64,000 bases of DNA from Collybia mongolica (taxonomy: Eukaryota > Basidiomycota > Agaricomycetes > Agaricales > Clitocybaceae), in NCBI GenBank assembly GCA_013420905.1, contig JAAXNY010000001.1, forward strand, positions 4,526,001 to 4,590,000, given 5' to 3'. The translations under genes were made by a program, and so were the position numbers. This document shows, one piece after another, positions 24,752 through 35,234 of the stretch. The first letter of the stretch is position 1, and each line of letters opens with the position of its first letter. Under the pieces are notes generated by a model. That model ran no database searches and was not told the DNA's origin. It saw nothing but the letters and a program-made list of their open reading frames with translations.

Positions 24752-25232
24752 TTAGACAGACAGGCGCGAGGACATGGAACAGCTCACTTTTGGGGCCAGA
24801 CTAACAATCTTCCCCCAACCCTTCAGCCTCAAGTCTGCACTAACAATCCCGCCAATACGTGTCCCCAACATTTCCCTCTTATTGTTGAGCAAAACAGCAG
24901 CGTTGTCGTCGAACCGTATCATTCGACCGTCAGGTCTCCGCACAGCTTTTCTTGTGCGGACTATGACAGCTCGACGAACATCGCCCCGGCGTACTTTAAC
25001 AGCCGTTACAGACGCCTGGGTCGCAGATGACACTGGGCGTGCGCTTTTAACGACGCAAACGATTTCGTCACCGACAGAGCCCCATCCGTTGTTGACTTTT
25101 TGTTTCAGGACGTTGACGCACTCGACAATAAGTGCGCCAGAGTTATCTATGCACTAATGGTTCATTGATTCAATATTCTCGCCTTGTATGAGGAAGAACA
25201 CGTACGTTAAGGGTACTTTTGAGGCCAATCAT
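24752..25232 (-). CDS. Mitochondrial ribosomal protein uL14m, 142 aa
   Basis: This is a large-subunit protein of the mitochondrial ribosome (bacterial RplN, yeast Mrpl38 type) that binds 21S rRNA at the subunit interface. Exon 1 is 25232-25206 (MIGLKSTLN) and exon 2 is 25153-24752, with a 52-nt GT-AG intron. Conserved uL14 blocks are [67 protein letters not shown] and the C-terminal KIVSLAPKV. The last ten residues after the usual end ([10 protein letters not shown]) are an extension. The gene is head-to-head with hexokinase, 167 bp apart. Confidence 0.95.
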
Positions 25233-25399
25233 CACTGAAGTCCTGAGAGAATGATTAATGAGGACTGAGGCGGGAGAATTTGAAATTCCCACGGAGGTCT
25301 TACATATTCTAGTGAAGACATCATTCTCCCCTGGCTGTCATTAGACTTGTTCCGTTTTATCGTCTTCACTAGAATCTACCGTTCACTTTTCAAATCAAG
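25233..25399. promoter_or_regulatory. Bidirectional promoter of uL14m and hexokinase
   Basis: The two start codons are 167 bp apart in divergent orientation, so both promoters must overlap here. Inside lies a perfect 14-bp inverted repeat, ATTCTAGTGAAGAC at 25306-25319 and its complement at 25362-25375, spaced by 42 nt. It could be a dimeric factor site or an RNA hairpin in the hexokinase leader, since the right arm is only 24 nt from ATG 25400. Confidence 0.55.
25306..25375. repeat. Perfect 14-bp inverted repeat in the shared promoter
   Basis: Arms 25306-25319 and 25362-25375 match 14 of 14. Chance occurrence at this spacing inside a 167-bp window is unlikely, but no known factor motif is recognised. 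Confidence 0.8.
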
Positions 25400-27803
25400 A
25401 TGGTTCTTTCGCGCCGTGGAAGTGGTAGTGTGACGCTGTCCAGTGGACAGACTCTTGCCATTCACACCAGGACTCATGATGAAGAGGATCTACCCCATGC
25501 AACCAAGAAGTGCGTATGGCTTTTACGTTCTCGGTTCCATAACTTATATGGGATCGATCGAACGTTAGGACCATGGCAGACCATCTGAGGAAGTATGAGA
25601 GTTTGTGAGTTCGACATGGCTAGGATCGGGGGGAGGCAAGCCAATGATGACCTCACCAAGGTTTACACTCACTCCTCAGAGGATGCGAATGATCGTTGAA
25701 GCGTTCAAGGAAACACTTGAGATAGGGCTTAGTAAACCAAACCAGATTGTGGTATGTATGGACTCTCTAGCTGGTTTTCACAATCCCTGGAACGAGCCTA
25801 TGACCTTCTCGACTTTGGCGTGATGGCGCCCGGCTGAACAATGTTCGATTTACTTTACGATATATCCCCGTTTACGCGTTTATTCTACATCCTTCCCGGC
25901 TCTCTAGGTTGTGGTTGCGAGTGATGGATCCCTTGGATTCTGCATAGCAGTTATTATGAAACTCGACTGATACATTCGCAGCCTATGATTCCTACCTTCG
26001 TCTTTGGATTCCCCACTGGCCAGGAACAGGGTGACTTTCTAGCCGTTGATCTCGGTGCGTTTCTCCCCGTATGTTGACCTAGGAAATGATATCTCATGCT
26101 TGTCGTATCACCTCATACTTACCCATATGGCGAATCATCTAGGCGGCACAAACCTTCGTGTTTGCCTTGTTTCCGTTCAAGGACAGGGGAAATTCGAGAT
26201 CACTCAATCCAAATATCGCCTAACCGAAGAGCAGAAGCAAGATGAGGGCCAAAAGCTCTTCGATTTTTGTGCTGAATCGCTGAAGACCTTCATTGATACG
26301 AATTTCGTCACAGAAGGAGAGCATCAGCTCCAACCCGGAGAAATACTACCTTTGGGTTTTACTGTACGTTTACTTTCTAGGATATTCGTCTGGTCAGTAC
26401 TAAGTGGAATTTTAGTTCTCTTATCCGTGCCTGTAAGGGTTAACCAATGGAACTATGTACAAGAATATTCAATCTAAATAGGCAGAACAAAATTGACCAT
26501 GGGGAACTCATACGATGGACGAAAGGCTTCGGTGCGACGAACACGGAAGGGCGGGACGTTGCTGAAATGTTTCGCCAATCGCTTAAAAAATATGTCAGTC
26601 GGTCTTCAATCTGCAAAATTCGAAACTACTACTAAACCCAACATCAACAGAATTTGCCTGTCGTATTAACTGCTTTAATCAACGATACGACAGGGACGCT
26701 AATCGCCTCGCATTACGTGAACCCAAAAGCGAAAATTGCTTGTATTTTTGGAACGGGGTGTAATGCTGCCTACATGGAACATGTTTCGGACATACCAAAG
26801 CTAAAGGAGTTGGGTGTGGACGGATCAGTCGACATGGCCATCAATTGTGAATGGGTATGTTCTCCATTAATTCTGTAAATCCTCTTATGTATAATTCGTT
26901 CAGGGCGCGTTTGACTCCTTTGCACATGAACACCTACCGAGAACCAAGTTTGATATTATTGTTGACGAGACATCAAACAAGTCTGGGGAGCAGGCGTTCG
27001 AGGTCAGAAACTTGGTTCCTTTGACTGGCCATATCAGTTAAACAACTTCCATGCCCAGAAACTTATTTCTGGGAGATATCTAGGTGAAATTTTGCGGCTG
27101 GTCATCTGTGAGCTCATAGATGAAGGTGTCCTTTTCCTTGGGCAAAACACCTATAAGCTTGAAGTTCCCTATGTATTCGACACCGCGTTTCTGTCTCTGA
27201 TGGAGAGGTTTGCACAGTTTCCAGTGTTGGAAGTGTCTGTATTGATGCATTTCTTCCAGTGACCCAACCGACGAGCTCCTTATGATCATTGGAATATTCA
27301 CGCATTTCTTTGCCGTCGAAACGACTCTCGCCGAACGACAGTTTTTCCGTGCTCTCGCCAAGTCAATCGGAAGGCGGGCGGCTCGGCTAAGCGCCTGTGG
27401 AATCGCTGCAATTGTCAGCAAGATGGGATACCTTGACGAAGGATGTCAGGTTGGCGCCGATGGGTCTCTGTATAATGTATGAACATTTATTTGACAGGTG
27501 GCTGAGACTTACCTTCCTTTCCTTTCCAAGAAATACCCCGGGTTTGCAGATAGAATACATGAGGGCTTATTTGACATCTTTGGCGAGAAGGGTCGGTGAG
27601 TCGCCGAATCACGTCTCGGCTACCGCTTTGCATTGATTGAACCCTAGGAATATTGTTACCCACCATGCTGAGGATGGAAGTGGCGTGGGCAGTGCGATTA
27701 TTGCGGGTAAGCAGCAGCCGTTTGTATACATTTCTCACCATTCAATTCGTCCATAGCGATGACGAAAGCTAGAAAGGAAGCTGGCCTGTATGTTGAGTTA
27801 TAA
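25400..27803 (+). CDS. Hexokinase, 499 aa, 14 exons
   Basis: The enzyme phosphorylates glucose and other hexoses with ATP in the cytosol, the first step of glycolysis. Exons: 25400-25509, 25569-25604, 25661-25751, 25982-26054, 26143-26363, 26416-26432, 26482-26593, 26651-26854, 26904-27002, 27059-27207, 27260-27476, 27531-27595, 27648-27706 and 27757-27803 (1,500 nt, all phases close). Signatures are the phosphate loop DLGGTNLRV, the sugar-binding LPLGFTFSYPC, INDTTGTLIA with the catalytic Asp, FGTGCNAAY, the sugar-contact INCEWGAF, and the adenosine-loop GSGVGSAIIAA. The sixth exon is only 17 nt. About 40 residues precede the usual hexokinase start. An in-frame ATG in exon 2 (MADHLRKYE) is an alternative start, giving a length closer to other fungal enzymes. 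Confidence 0.95.
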
Positions 27804-28407
27804 TCTGAGAAATGATATGTTCTATATGTACTTGTCAGACCTCACGATATGATCCCATGCACTGTGTGCGTTGTACCATTACTTCTTTCCCAATTTATAG
27901 ATGACTATCACCATTATCCGCTCCTCAAGGGTTTCCTTTTACCGAGGGCCTATCCGGCCCCTCTGACAAGCATATTGAGATTGGGGTAAGTACAAGTTGC
28001 TCTTCTCATCCGATGCCGGAGATTATCCGCTTTGGCACCAAAGTCATTTAGGGGACGAGTATGGGATCTCGCTTGAAACTTTGGCCGCCGTCCTTACTTG
28101 TATAGTTCATCCCTGGACCAAGGGGCGCAGCCCCGGACAGGCTCAGAGAGGTGAATTTATGTGGTTAGAGAAGAAACTTAACCTCACCAGGTCCCTATCA
28201 CTTCGGGCTTTGTGTCTTCGACATCCTGGTCAATGCTATATGCCCGCGGGGTGTTCTGCTTCTGACCGTATTCGAGTGACGATCACTTACGTCTTACTCA
28301 ATAGCTCCCCATGATTCAATGACAAGCTTCTTTGGATACTGATAATAGTACTGCCACGGTGTCCTTATATTTTCAGCTGAAGCTCAGCGCTCGTTCGTCA
28401 ACCCAGA
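27804..28407. other. Intergenic region hexokinase-GMC1
   Basis: No gene supported. A 105-codon plus-strand open frame at 27997-28314 shows no recognisable domain or splice context. This is the presumed promoter of GMC1. Confidence 0.4.
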
Positions 28408-30710
28408 ATGAAGCTCTTCCCCTCAATGTCGAAATCATGGGCTCTCGTTGTCCTGTCAGCTTACCTGTCCTCCGCGATCATGGTTGAACGCGTTGAAGAC
28501 CTTCCACCACTTGATTATGACTTCATTGTTGTCGGGGGTAAGGTTCTTGACTTGATAGATTATTAGAAGCCTCACGTTGGCTATTGGAAGGTGGTACTGC
28601 TGGAAATGTTGTCGCTAACCGACTCAGCGAGAATTCTAATCATACAGTCTTGCTTCTCGAAGGAGGAGGATCGTAAGTCCAAATATGAGAATAGAGTAGA
28701 GCACTCCTGCTGATAACTATGCCATCAGGCATAAAGGTATACAGGACGTTCAAGTCCCATTCTTCTGCCCGGGCCTGACGCCATACACGGCATGGGACTG
28801 GAATTATACCACAATTCCTCAAAAAGCTCTCGGGGGTAGGACTGTACCTTTCCAAAGAGGTTATGTCCTAGGCGGAAGCAGTTCTGTCAGTGTGTATCCT
28901 AAGATTCTCCAAACTCAACTACACATAACACTTATTCGGTTTATTGCATATAGATTTTATGGCTTACACTCGGGGCTCATTTGAAGATTATGACCGATAT
29001 GCCAATGTAACTGGTGATCCTGGATGGTCTTGGAACAATATCATAAAATACCTCAAGCGGGTGCGTTGCTTCAATTTTAGTTCAACTCATCCAAACATGT
29101 GAGCTGAATAACCGATAACAGAACGAGCGATTCATACCTCCGCGTGATGGCCATAACATCACCGAACAGTTTGACCCCGCTTTACACGGTTATACAGGAA
29201 TGACTGCCGTCACGCTTCCAGGATACCCCATGTCTACCGATAATATGGCAATTCAAGCGACAAGGGAACTTCCCGAAGAGTACTCGTATAACCAAGACAT
29301 CAATTCCGGCAACCCGATTGGACTTGGTGCGTGTGTGGCGCTTGATTCATCTTCACTTCCCAATGTAAGTTTAGGCTGGGTTCCATCAACTATCAACAAC
29401 GGAGAACGAGATAGCTCCGCAACATCATATCTGGCGGACGAGTACATCAGAAGGCCTAACCTTCATGTCTTACTTCATGCGTATGCTTTGCGTCTTCACC
29501 AAACGGGTAGTACCACTCTGGGGAAACCATCATTTCGGACTGTTGAATTCAGCAATGGTGACAGATGTACGTCGTCTCCTTGCGCGAAAGCACGGGTGCG
29601 CCGGGGGCTCAATATTATTTATTTTTGGTTCCGCAAGCAATACAAAGGCTTTTCACTGCGAAAAAGGAAGTCATCCTTTCGGCGGGTCCTGTAGGCTCTC
29701 CCGTCATCCTCATGCATTCCGGAATCGGAGATGCGAAGGACCTCTCCCGCGTTGGAATCAAGCCCATCGTTAACCTACCTTCCGTTGGCCGCAATCTTTC
29801 AGACCATCCTCTTGTTACCAATGTCTGGCCAATCAACACGACAGACACTATTGAAACAATCTCCAGAGACCCAGTAGTTGCAGCCAAAGCATTATCTGAG
29901 TGGGAAACCAGCCGAACGGGTCCGCTCGTTGACATTGTTTTTAACCAACTTGGCTGGTTGCGTGTCAAGAATGGCAGAGATATATTCAAACAGTATGGAG
30001 ACCCTTCTGCAGGTCCCTTATCCCCCCACTTTGAGTTCTCGATTCAGGTTCGTAATCATTACTTTCTCCCGCCGTCCTATATATGCTAGAGCCTCTACAG
30101 AACGGTCTCCCTGGTAAAAACCCCCCTGCAGGAAATCACTTCGTTATTTCAACGACAGTAGTAGCACCAACTGCTCGTGAGTCTCGCCTGATCGGGGAAT
30201 ACTTCAGTGTATAATGTTAATCTTTAGGTGGAAGTATTGTTCTCAACTCGAGCAATCCTTTCGATGCACCTATGATTGATCCCAGATATTTGGATTCTGA
30301 GCTGGATATGTTCATCATGCGAGAGGCGGTGCGAAGTGCTCAGCGGTTCGTTCAAGCGCCGGTTTTCAAAGGCTATTTGGATGCGAAACTATACAAAGGG
30401 AGAACTGACGAAGAGCTGAACGAGTTTATTCGGGAAAATTCTTCGAATCTCCATCATCCTGTTGGTACAGCGGCAATGTCAGCGAAAAATTCAGGCTTTG
30501 GGGTGGTCGACCCAGATCTCAGGGTCAAAGGAATTTCTGGCGTTCGGGTTGTGGATTCATCCGTGTTTGTGAGTTCAAGCTTTTGCTCCCGGCTTTGTTG
30601 ATGTATTTACCTCGGTCCCGTAGCCGTTTGTCCCGTCTGCCCACACGATGGCAGCCACATATATTTTTGGTGAAAGAGGAGCTGATCTGATCAAGCAATC
30701 ATGGGTGTAG
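28408..30710 (+). CDS. GMC oxidoreductase 1 (aryl-alcohol-oxidase-like), 596 aa
   Basis: A FAD enzyme, probably secreted, that would oxidise alcohols to aldehydes while making H2O2. Exons: 28408-28537, 28591-28672, 28729-28889, 28954-29060, 29122-29326, 29375-29566, 29638-30047, 30101-30176, 30228-30568 and 30624-30710 (1,791 nt). The N-terminus is hydrophobic (SWALVVLSAYLSSAI, signal peptide), then the FAD dinucleotide loop DFIVVGGGTAGNVVANRL, the GMC signature region GGSSSVNFMAYTRGS, and GPVGSPVILMHSGIG. Both catalytic His are present: H531 (NLHHPVGTAAMS) and H575 (PFVPSAHTMAATY), 44 residues apart as in aryl-alcohol oxidases. It is first of three tandem paralogues and has the same length and nearly the same exon sizes as GMC2. 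The exact substrate cannot be read from sequence. Confidence 0.93.
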
Positions 30711-31575
30711 ATATTGCGATGTCTGTTAGAACACCTCGCTCGAGATGGTTTGTGTTATATTACTTACCACACGGATGTAGAGTGTCACAACCCCTCTACC
30801 TTCGATTTTCCTCGACCCTCAATTAATATTGTTAAGAACCCTCAGTCCACAAGTAACGCACCCCAACTTGTGGATCGCTTCTGATCGAAAGTTATTGCAA
30901 ACGGCGGGAGATCCGGCTTGCGCCGTGAGAAATTTCAAAACTGAAATTTCATCCTAGGCACGTGATTCAATGTCAACGTTAGCTACTTAACCACACACAC
31001 CCTATGTGGAATTCATGAGCTGAACGTATTCAACGGCAGTAAACACTGCCAGGCTCTGTATGTGCAAGTAAGATTGTACTTCACCCGATGTCAACCTGCG
31101 AGGATTGAATGTTGACCGCTCTTCGTCCGCTCACCATGTGGACGTCATTTCCGTGAGACATTGCAATTGACGAAGCATGGGATTTCGTTCGCTTGGAAAT
31201 CATCACCCTCGATTCTCGACTCTTGACTCTTGAGCTTGGACCTGCACCACCCCGCCCTCCGTAACTCTCCGGGGGTCTCATACGCATTCACTTGGTATAT
31301 TTGGAGGTAGGGAGAGCCCGCGATTCTGACTTTTCACCACTCGTGTATAAAAAATGCTTAATGGTGTCCCACAGGTGTATCGTAATAATCACAGACATCC
31401 TCTCTACTAGGCGTCTGACCTTGGCTTTGTGGGTTCGAAGTCCTGGCTGACGAGTCGTGGCATACACGAGCCAATCTAGGCCATTGTTCTGATTGTATGC
31501 GCCGACCGGCGATTTACATCATACGCAATTAGAATTTGATTTTTTCCCAGACCCTTGCCCCACCCTCGACGTATA
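30711..31575. other. Intergenic region GMC1-GMC2
   Basis: No gene supported. A TATAAAAAA box at 31346-31354 lies about 220 bp before the GMC2 ATG and could be its TATA element if the 5' leader is long. A tRNA-B-box-like GGTTCGAAGTC near 31432 has no matching tRNA body. Confidence 0.4.
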
Positions 31576-33871
31576 ATGAAGCTCCTCCTGTCGTCATTGA
31601 AAGTGTGGCTTCTGACCTTGTCAGCCCCTCTGTCTTTTGCAATCATAGTTGAACATGTTGAAGATCTTCCGCCGCTCGATTACGACTTTATTGTTGTTGG
31701 AGGTGAGATGTTCAATCCAGCACATTCCTAGATGCCTTACGTTGTTGGTTGAAGGTGGAACCGCTGGCAACGTTGTCGCTAACCGGCTCAGCGAGAATCC
31801 TAACCATTCCGTTCTAGTTCTCGAGGGAGGCGGATCGTAAGTCCAAATGCTGGACTATGAATCTCCGATTTATCTTATATCATTAGACATAAAGGGATAC
31901 AAGACATTCAAGTCCCATTCTTCGGCCCGGACTTGACGCCATTCACACCTTGGGATTGGAATTACACCACAACACCTCAAGTAGCCTTAGGGGGTAGAAC
32001 CGTTCCTTTCCAAAGGGGTCATGTCCTAGGCGGATGTAGTTCCGTCAGTGCGTACTTCATGGTCTTATTCCTGACTATGTAATAACTTTTATCTATTGGA
32101 TAGACCTTTTGGCGTATACGCGAGGCTCGTCTGATGACTATGACCGCTATGCTAATGTGACTGGAGATCCGGGCTGGTCTTGGAAAAATGTAATCCAATA
32201 CATCAAGCGAGTATGTTCGTCTATTTTTTCCGGTTCTCGCAACGGACGCTTATATGCCTCAATCTCACGCAGAACGAAAGATTTACGCCGCCTCGCGATA
32301 ATCACAACATTACGGGGCAGTTCGAGCCGTCCGTACATGGTTTCAAGGGGATTACAGCCGTTTCACTTCCGGGATACCCGATGTACACCGACGATAGGGT
32401 ACTTCAGGTGACCAGGGAACTTCCTGAAGAGTTCCCATACAATCGCGATGTCAATTCAGGAAGCCCTCTCGGCGTTGGTGCGTATCTTGCAACAAATCAA
32501 TAAATACATCTCTTGATGTGTTTGGTAGGTTGGGCCCCATCAACAATCAACGAGGGCGAGAGAGACAGCTCCGCAACATCTTATTTGGCCGACGAATTTA
32601 TCAGAAGGCCCAATCTCCACGTCTTACTCCATGCCCTTGTTATCCGGGTTCACCAAACCGGCGATACAACGGTGGGCGAACCATCTTTTCGGACCGTAGA
32701 ATTTATATCAAACGGTAATAAATGTACGTGGTTCTTTCCGGGCCACTGAACGTCGAACGTAAAGTGGCTAATGCCCATTTAAGCACTGCAAAGGCTTTTC
32801 ACGGCGAAGAAGGAAGTGATTCTTTCAGCTGGACCCGTAGGTTCTCCCTTCATCCTCATGCATTCCGGCATCGGGGATTCAAAGGACCTTTCCCGCTTTG
32901 GAATTAAACCGAACATCAACCTGCCTTCTGTGGGTCGTAATCTTTCGGACCATCCACTCACTCCAATCATCTGGTCTGTAAACTCGACAAAGACCATTGA
33001 GAGGCTCTCAAGAGACCCTTTAGTGGCAGCCAAGGTTCTGGCCGAGTGGAGGAATAAACGATTGGGGCCGCTCGTCGACACCGTTTTCAACCAGATCGGA
33101 TGGTTGCGTGTCAAGCCCGGAGGCGAGACCCTTGAAAAATACGGAGACCCATCTGCAGGTTCATTGTCACCCCATTTTGGGCTCTTGATACAGGTTTTCT
33201 TGTTTTTTCCCCTCATCTATAAACGACTTTCTAAGTTCGGATTTCGATTCTTGACATAGAATGGTATCCCTGGTAAAAATCCTCCAGCGGGAAATCACTT
33301 CCTCATTTCTAGTGTGGTATTGGTGCCGAGTGCTCGTAAGCCTTACATTTAAATATATAGTCCTACTTATAACTTGCTCTTCATTCGCAGGCGGCAGCCT
33401 CATTCTTAACACGAGCGATCCATTTGATAAGCCCATTATCGATCCCAGGTACCTAGCCTCTGAGCTTGATATGTTTATCATGCGAGAGGCAATACGAAGA
33501 GCTCTGCGGTTTGTCGAAGCGCCTGCTTTCAAGGGTTACCTAGTTACAGGGCCGCATAATCCAATGACTGATGAGGAGCTGGATGAAATCATTCGGTCAA
33601 CTACTACGAATCTTCACCACCCGGTTGGAACGGCAGCGATGTCGGCCAGGAATGCAAGCTTCGGGGTAGTTGACCCAGATCTCAAGGTCAAAGGCATTTC
33701 AGGTATTCGGATCATAGATTCATCTATTTTTGTGAGTTCGGATTCCCGCTGTCTAGTTCTCAGTTTAATACGTCGGGTCTGTAGCCATTCATTCCGTCTG
33801 CTCCAACCATGGCAGCGACGTATATTGTTGGTGAAAGAGGGGCTGATCTGGTCAAAAAATCCTGGATATAA
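31576..33871 (+). CDS. GMC oxidoreductase 2, paralogue with His-to-Pro at second catalytic site, 596 aa
   Basis: Exons: 31576-31702, 31755-31836, 31887-32047, 32104-32210, 32273-32477, 32529-32723, 32784-33193, 33260-33335, 33391-33731 and 33785-33871 (1,791 nt, phases close). The exon pattern is that of GMC1, differing by 3 nt in exons 1 and 6, so a recent tandem duplication is likely. The signal peptide and FAD loop (DFIVVGGGTAGNVVANRL) are intact, as is H531 (LHHPVGTAAMS). The position of H575 reads PFIPSAPTMAATY: Pro instead of the conserved His or Asn of GMC enzymes. This should abolish or strongly change proton transfer, so the protein may be a non-oxidising FAD protein or on the way to a pseudogene. 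The reading frame is otherwise fully open. Confidence 0.92.
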
Positions 33872-35234
33872 GGTGGTGTTTATGATATTGTCTCATGTCC
33901 AATTGAGCCACCTGAATATTATATGTTTGCAATAGAGTATGCGTATAGTGTCAGTGAAAGCTCTAAAAGATTAGCCGAAGTCTAATTATATCGCTTCCTG
34001 CTCGTTACGACAATGGGAGATTTATGCGCAAAAGTCCGAAGTTAAACTCATCAGTAGCATGATGATCATGTTGCTTCGTTCAGTCTAACCGGTACCAACA
34101 CCCTTCATATGGTACGGTGGTCCATTACGCTTCCTATTAATTGATATGTAACAGTAATCACCGATAAATATCCGCCTCGCAATCCGTGGCATCGCTCATT
34201 CGGATAACGTATTGACTTCTTTCGAAGGACTCACATTCCTCATGGTGCCGGTAGCATTTGTAGACCACTTGCTCATCTCAGCCAACTCGAAGACAATCAA
34301 AATAAAACAAAACAGACTGTGCTACCGATACACCAGGGTTCAGGTTGTTACCTACTTTCCAGACCCAGCTTGTGGACCCTAAGGTTAACGTAGGCCGCTG
34401 GGCCACATGGGGAAGCACTGGAACTCTCTGCTCTCGGAAATGCATCGCCTTTTCGTCATGCGGGACATTCTCAACGAGACCCACCTTGGATGCGCGATCA
34501 GCTGGGTGGCGCCGAGAGATCATACACGGCAACGTACTTCACGAGGGGGTTTTGAGATAGACAAGATATACCCTTACCCGGCGGTAGAAACAGTGGCAAT
34601 GAATGAGGTCAATTCCCTTAATCCTCCGATCGACATAACTTGGCCTTTTCCAAATGAACTTCCAACGGAAATCTTAGGGAACTCTGTCTTCTATCTCGCC
34701 TGAAGGCCCAATGTGATTCTGCGTCCACCCCACCACCCCGTCAAGTGTCAACCGAAAACTGAGAAAAATATTTTTTCTGGTCCTGTGTGCTTGGTGGAAT
34801 TTACTTGAAGATCTTGTTTCGTCCTTTTCCTTCCCTTGGTAGCATCCCCGGATAGATGTGTGGAACTGGTAAGGATCAATCCCTTAAATTTTATCTAACA
34901 AAAACAGTATTCAGTGGGCAAAAATAACATTGCATCATCTCGGGAGCTGTAACAAATCGAGGTGCTGAATCGTCCTGCTACCTGGGTTCGTCTGAACTGG
35001 AGAGCTGTATCTTATGCTCTAGAGAGTTAAACCCGATAAGCCAGCGATTTGCGACTGCAGAGTAGGGTGGCTCACTTGGATCTCGATCTCAGTAAAACAG
35101 GTGTGCCATTTGCCTGTTTGGTGGGCATATAAATCACGTATAAAACCCGTCGAGGAGGGCGGGTCTATCACCCACAGCCGTGATTCATTTCCCAGGGTCG
35201 TTCCTCCAACTCTTCATCTTCGAGCTCGCGTGCG
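33872..35234. other. Intergenic region GMC2-GMC3 with a possible F-box stub
   Basis: No full gene. Around 34580-34700 a plus-strand frame ends with PFPNELPTEILGNSVFYLA, which resembles the first helix of an F-box, then stops. It is too short to call and may be a fragment. The right end is the GMC3 promoter. Confidence 0.4.
35128..35145 (+). promoter_or_regulatory. TATA-box pair upstream of GMC3
   Basis: TATAAA at 35128-35133 and TATAAAA at 35139-35145 lie about 90-105 bp before ATG 35235. The spacing suits a TATA element with a leader of about 60 nt. Confidence 0.5.

Noticed and set aside
31425..31445. tRNA-like B-box (GGTTCGAAGTC), and a similar one near 55459
   Set aside because: No A-box, acceptor stem or cloverleaf could be folded around either site.
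34278..34703. Possible F-box gene between GMC2 and GMC3
   Set aside because: Only about 20 residues resemble the start of an F-box before a stop, and no downstream exon was found.
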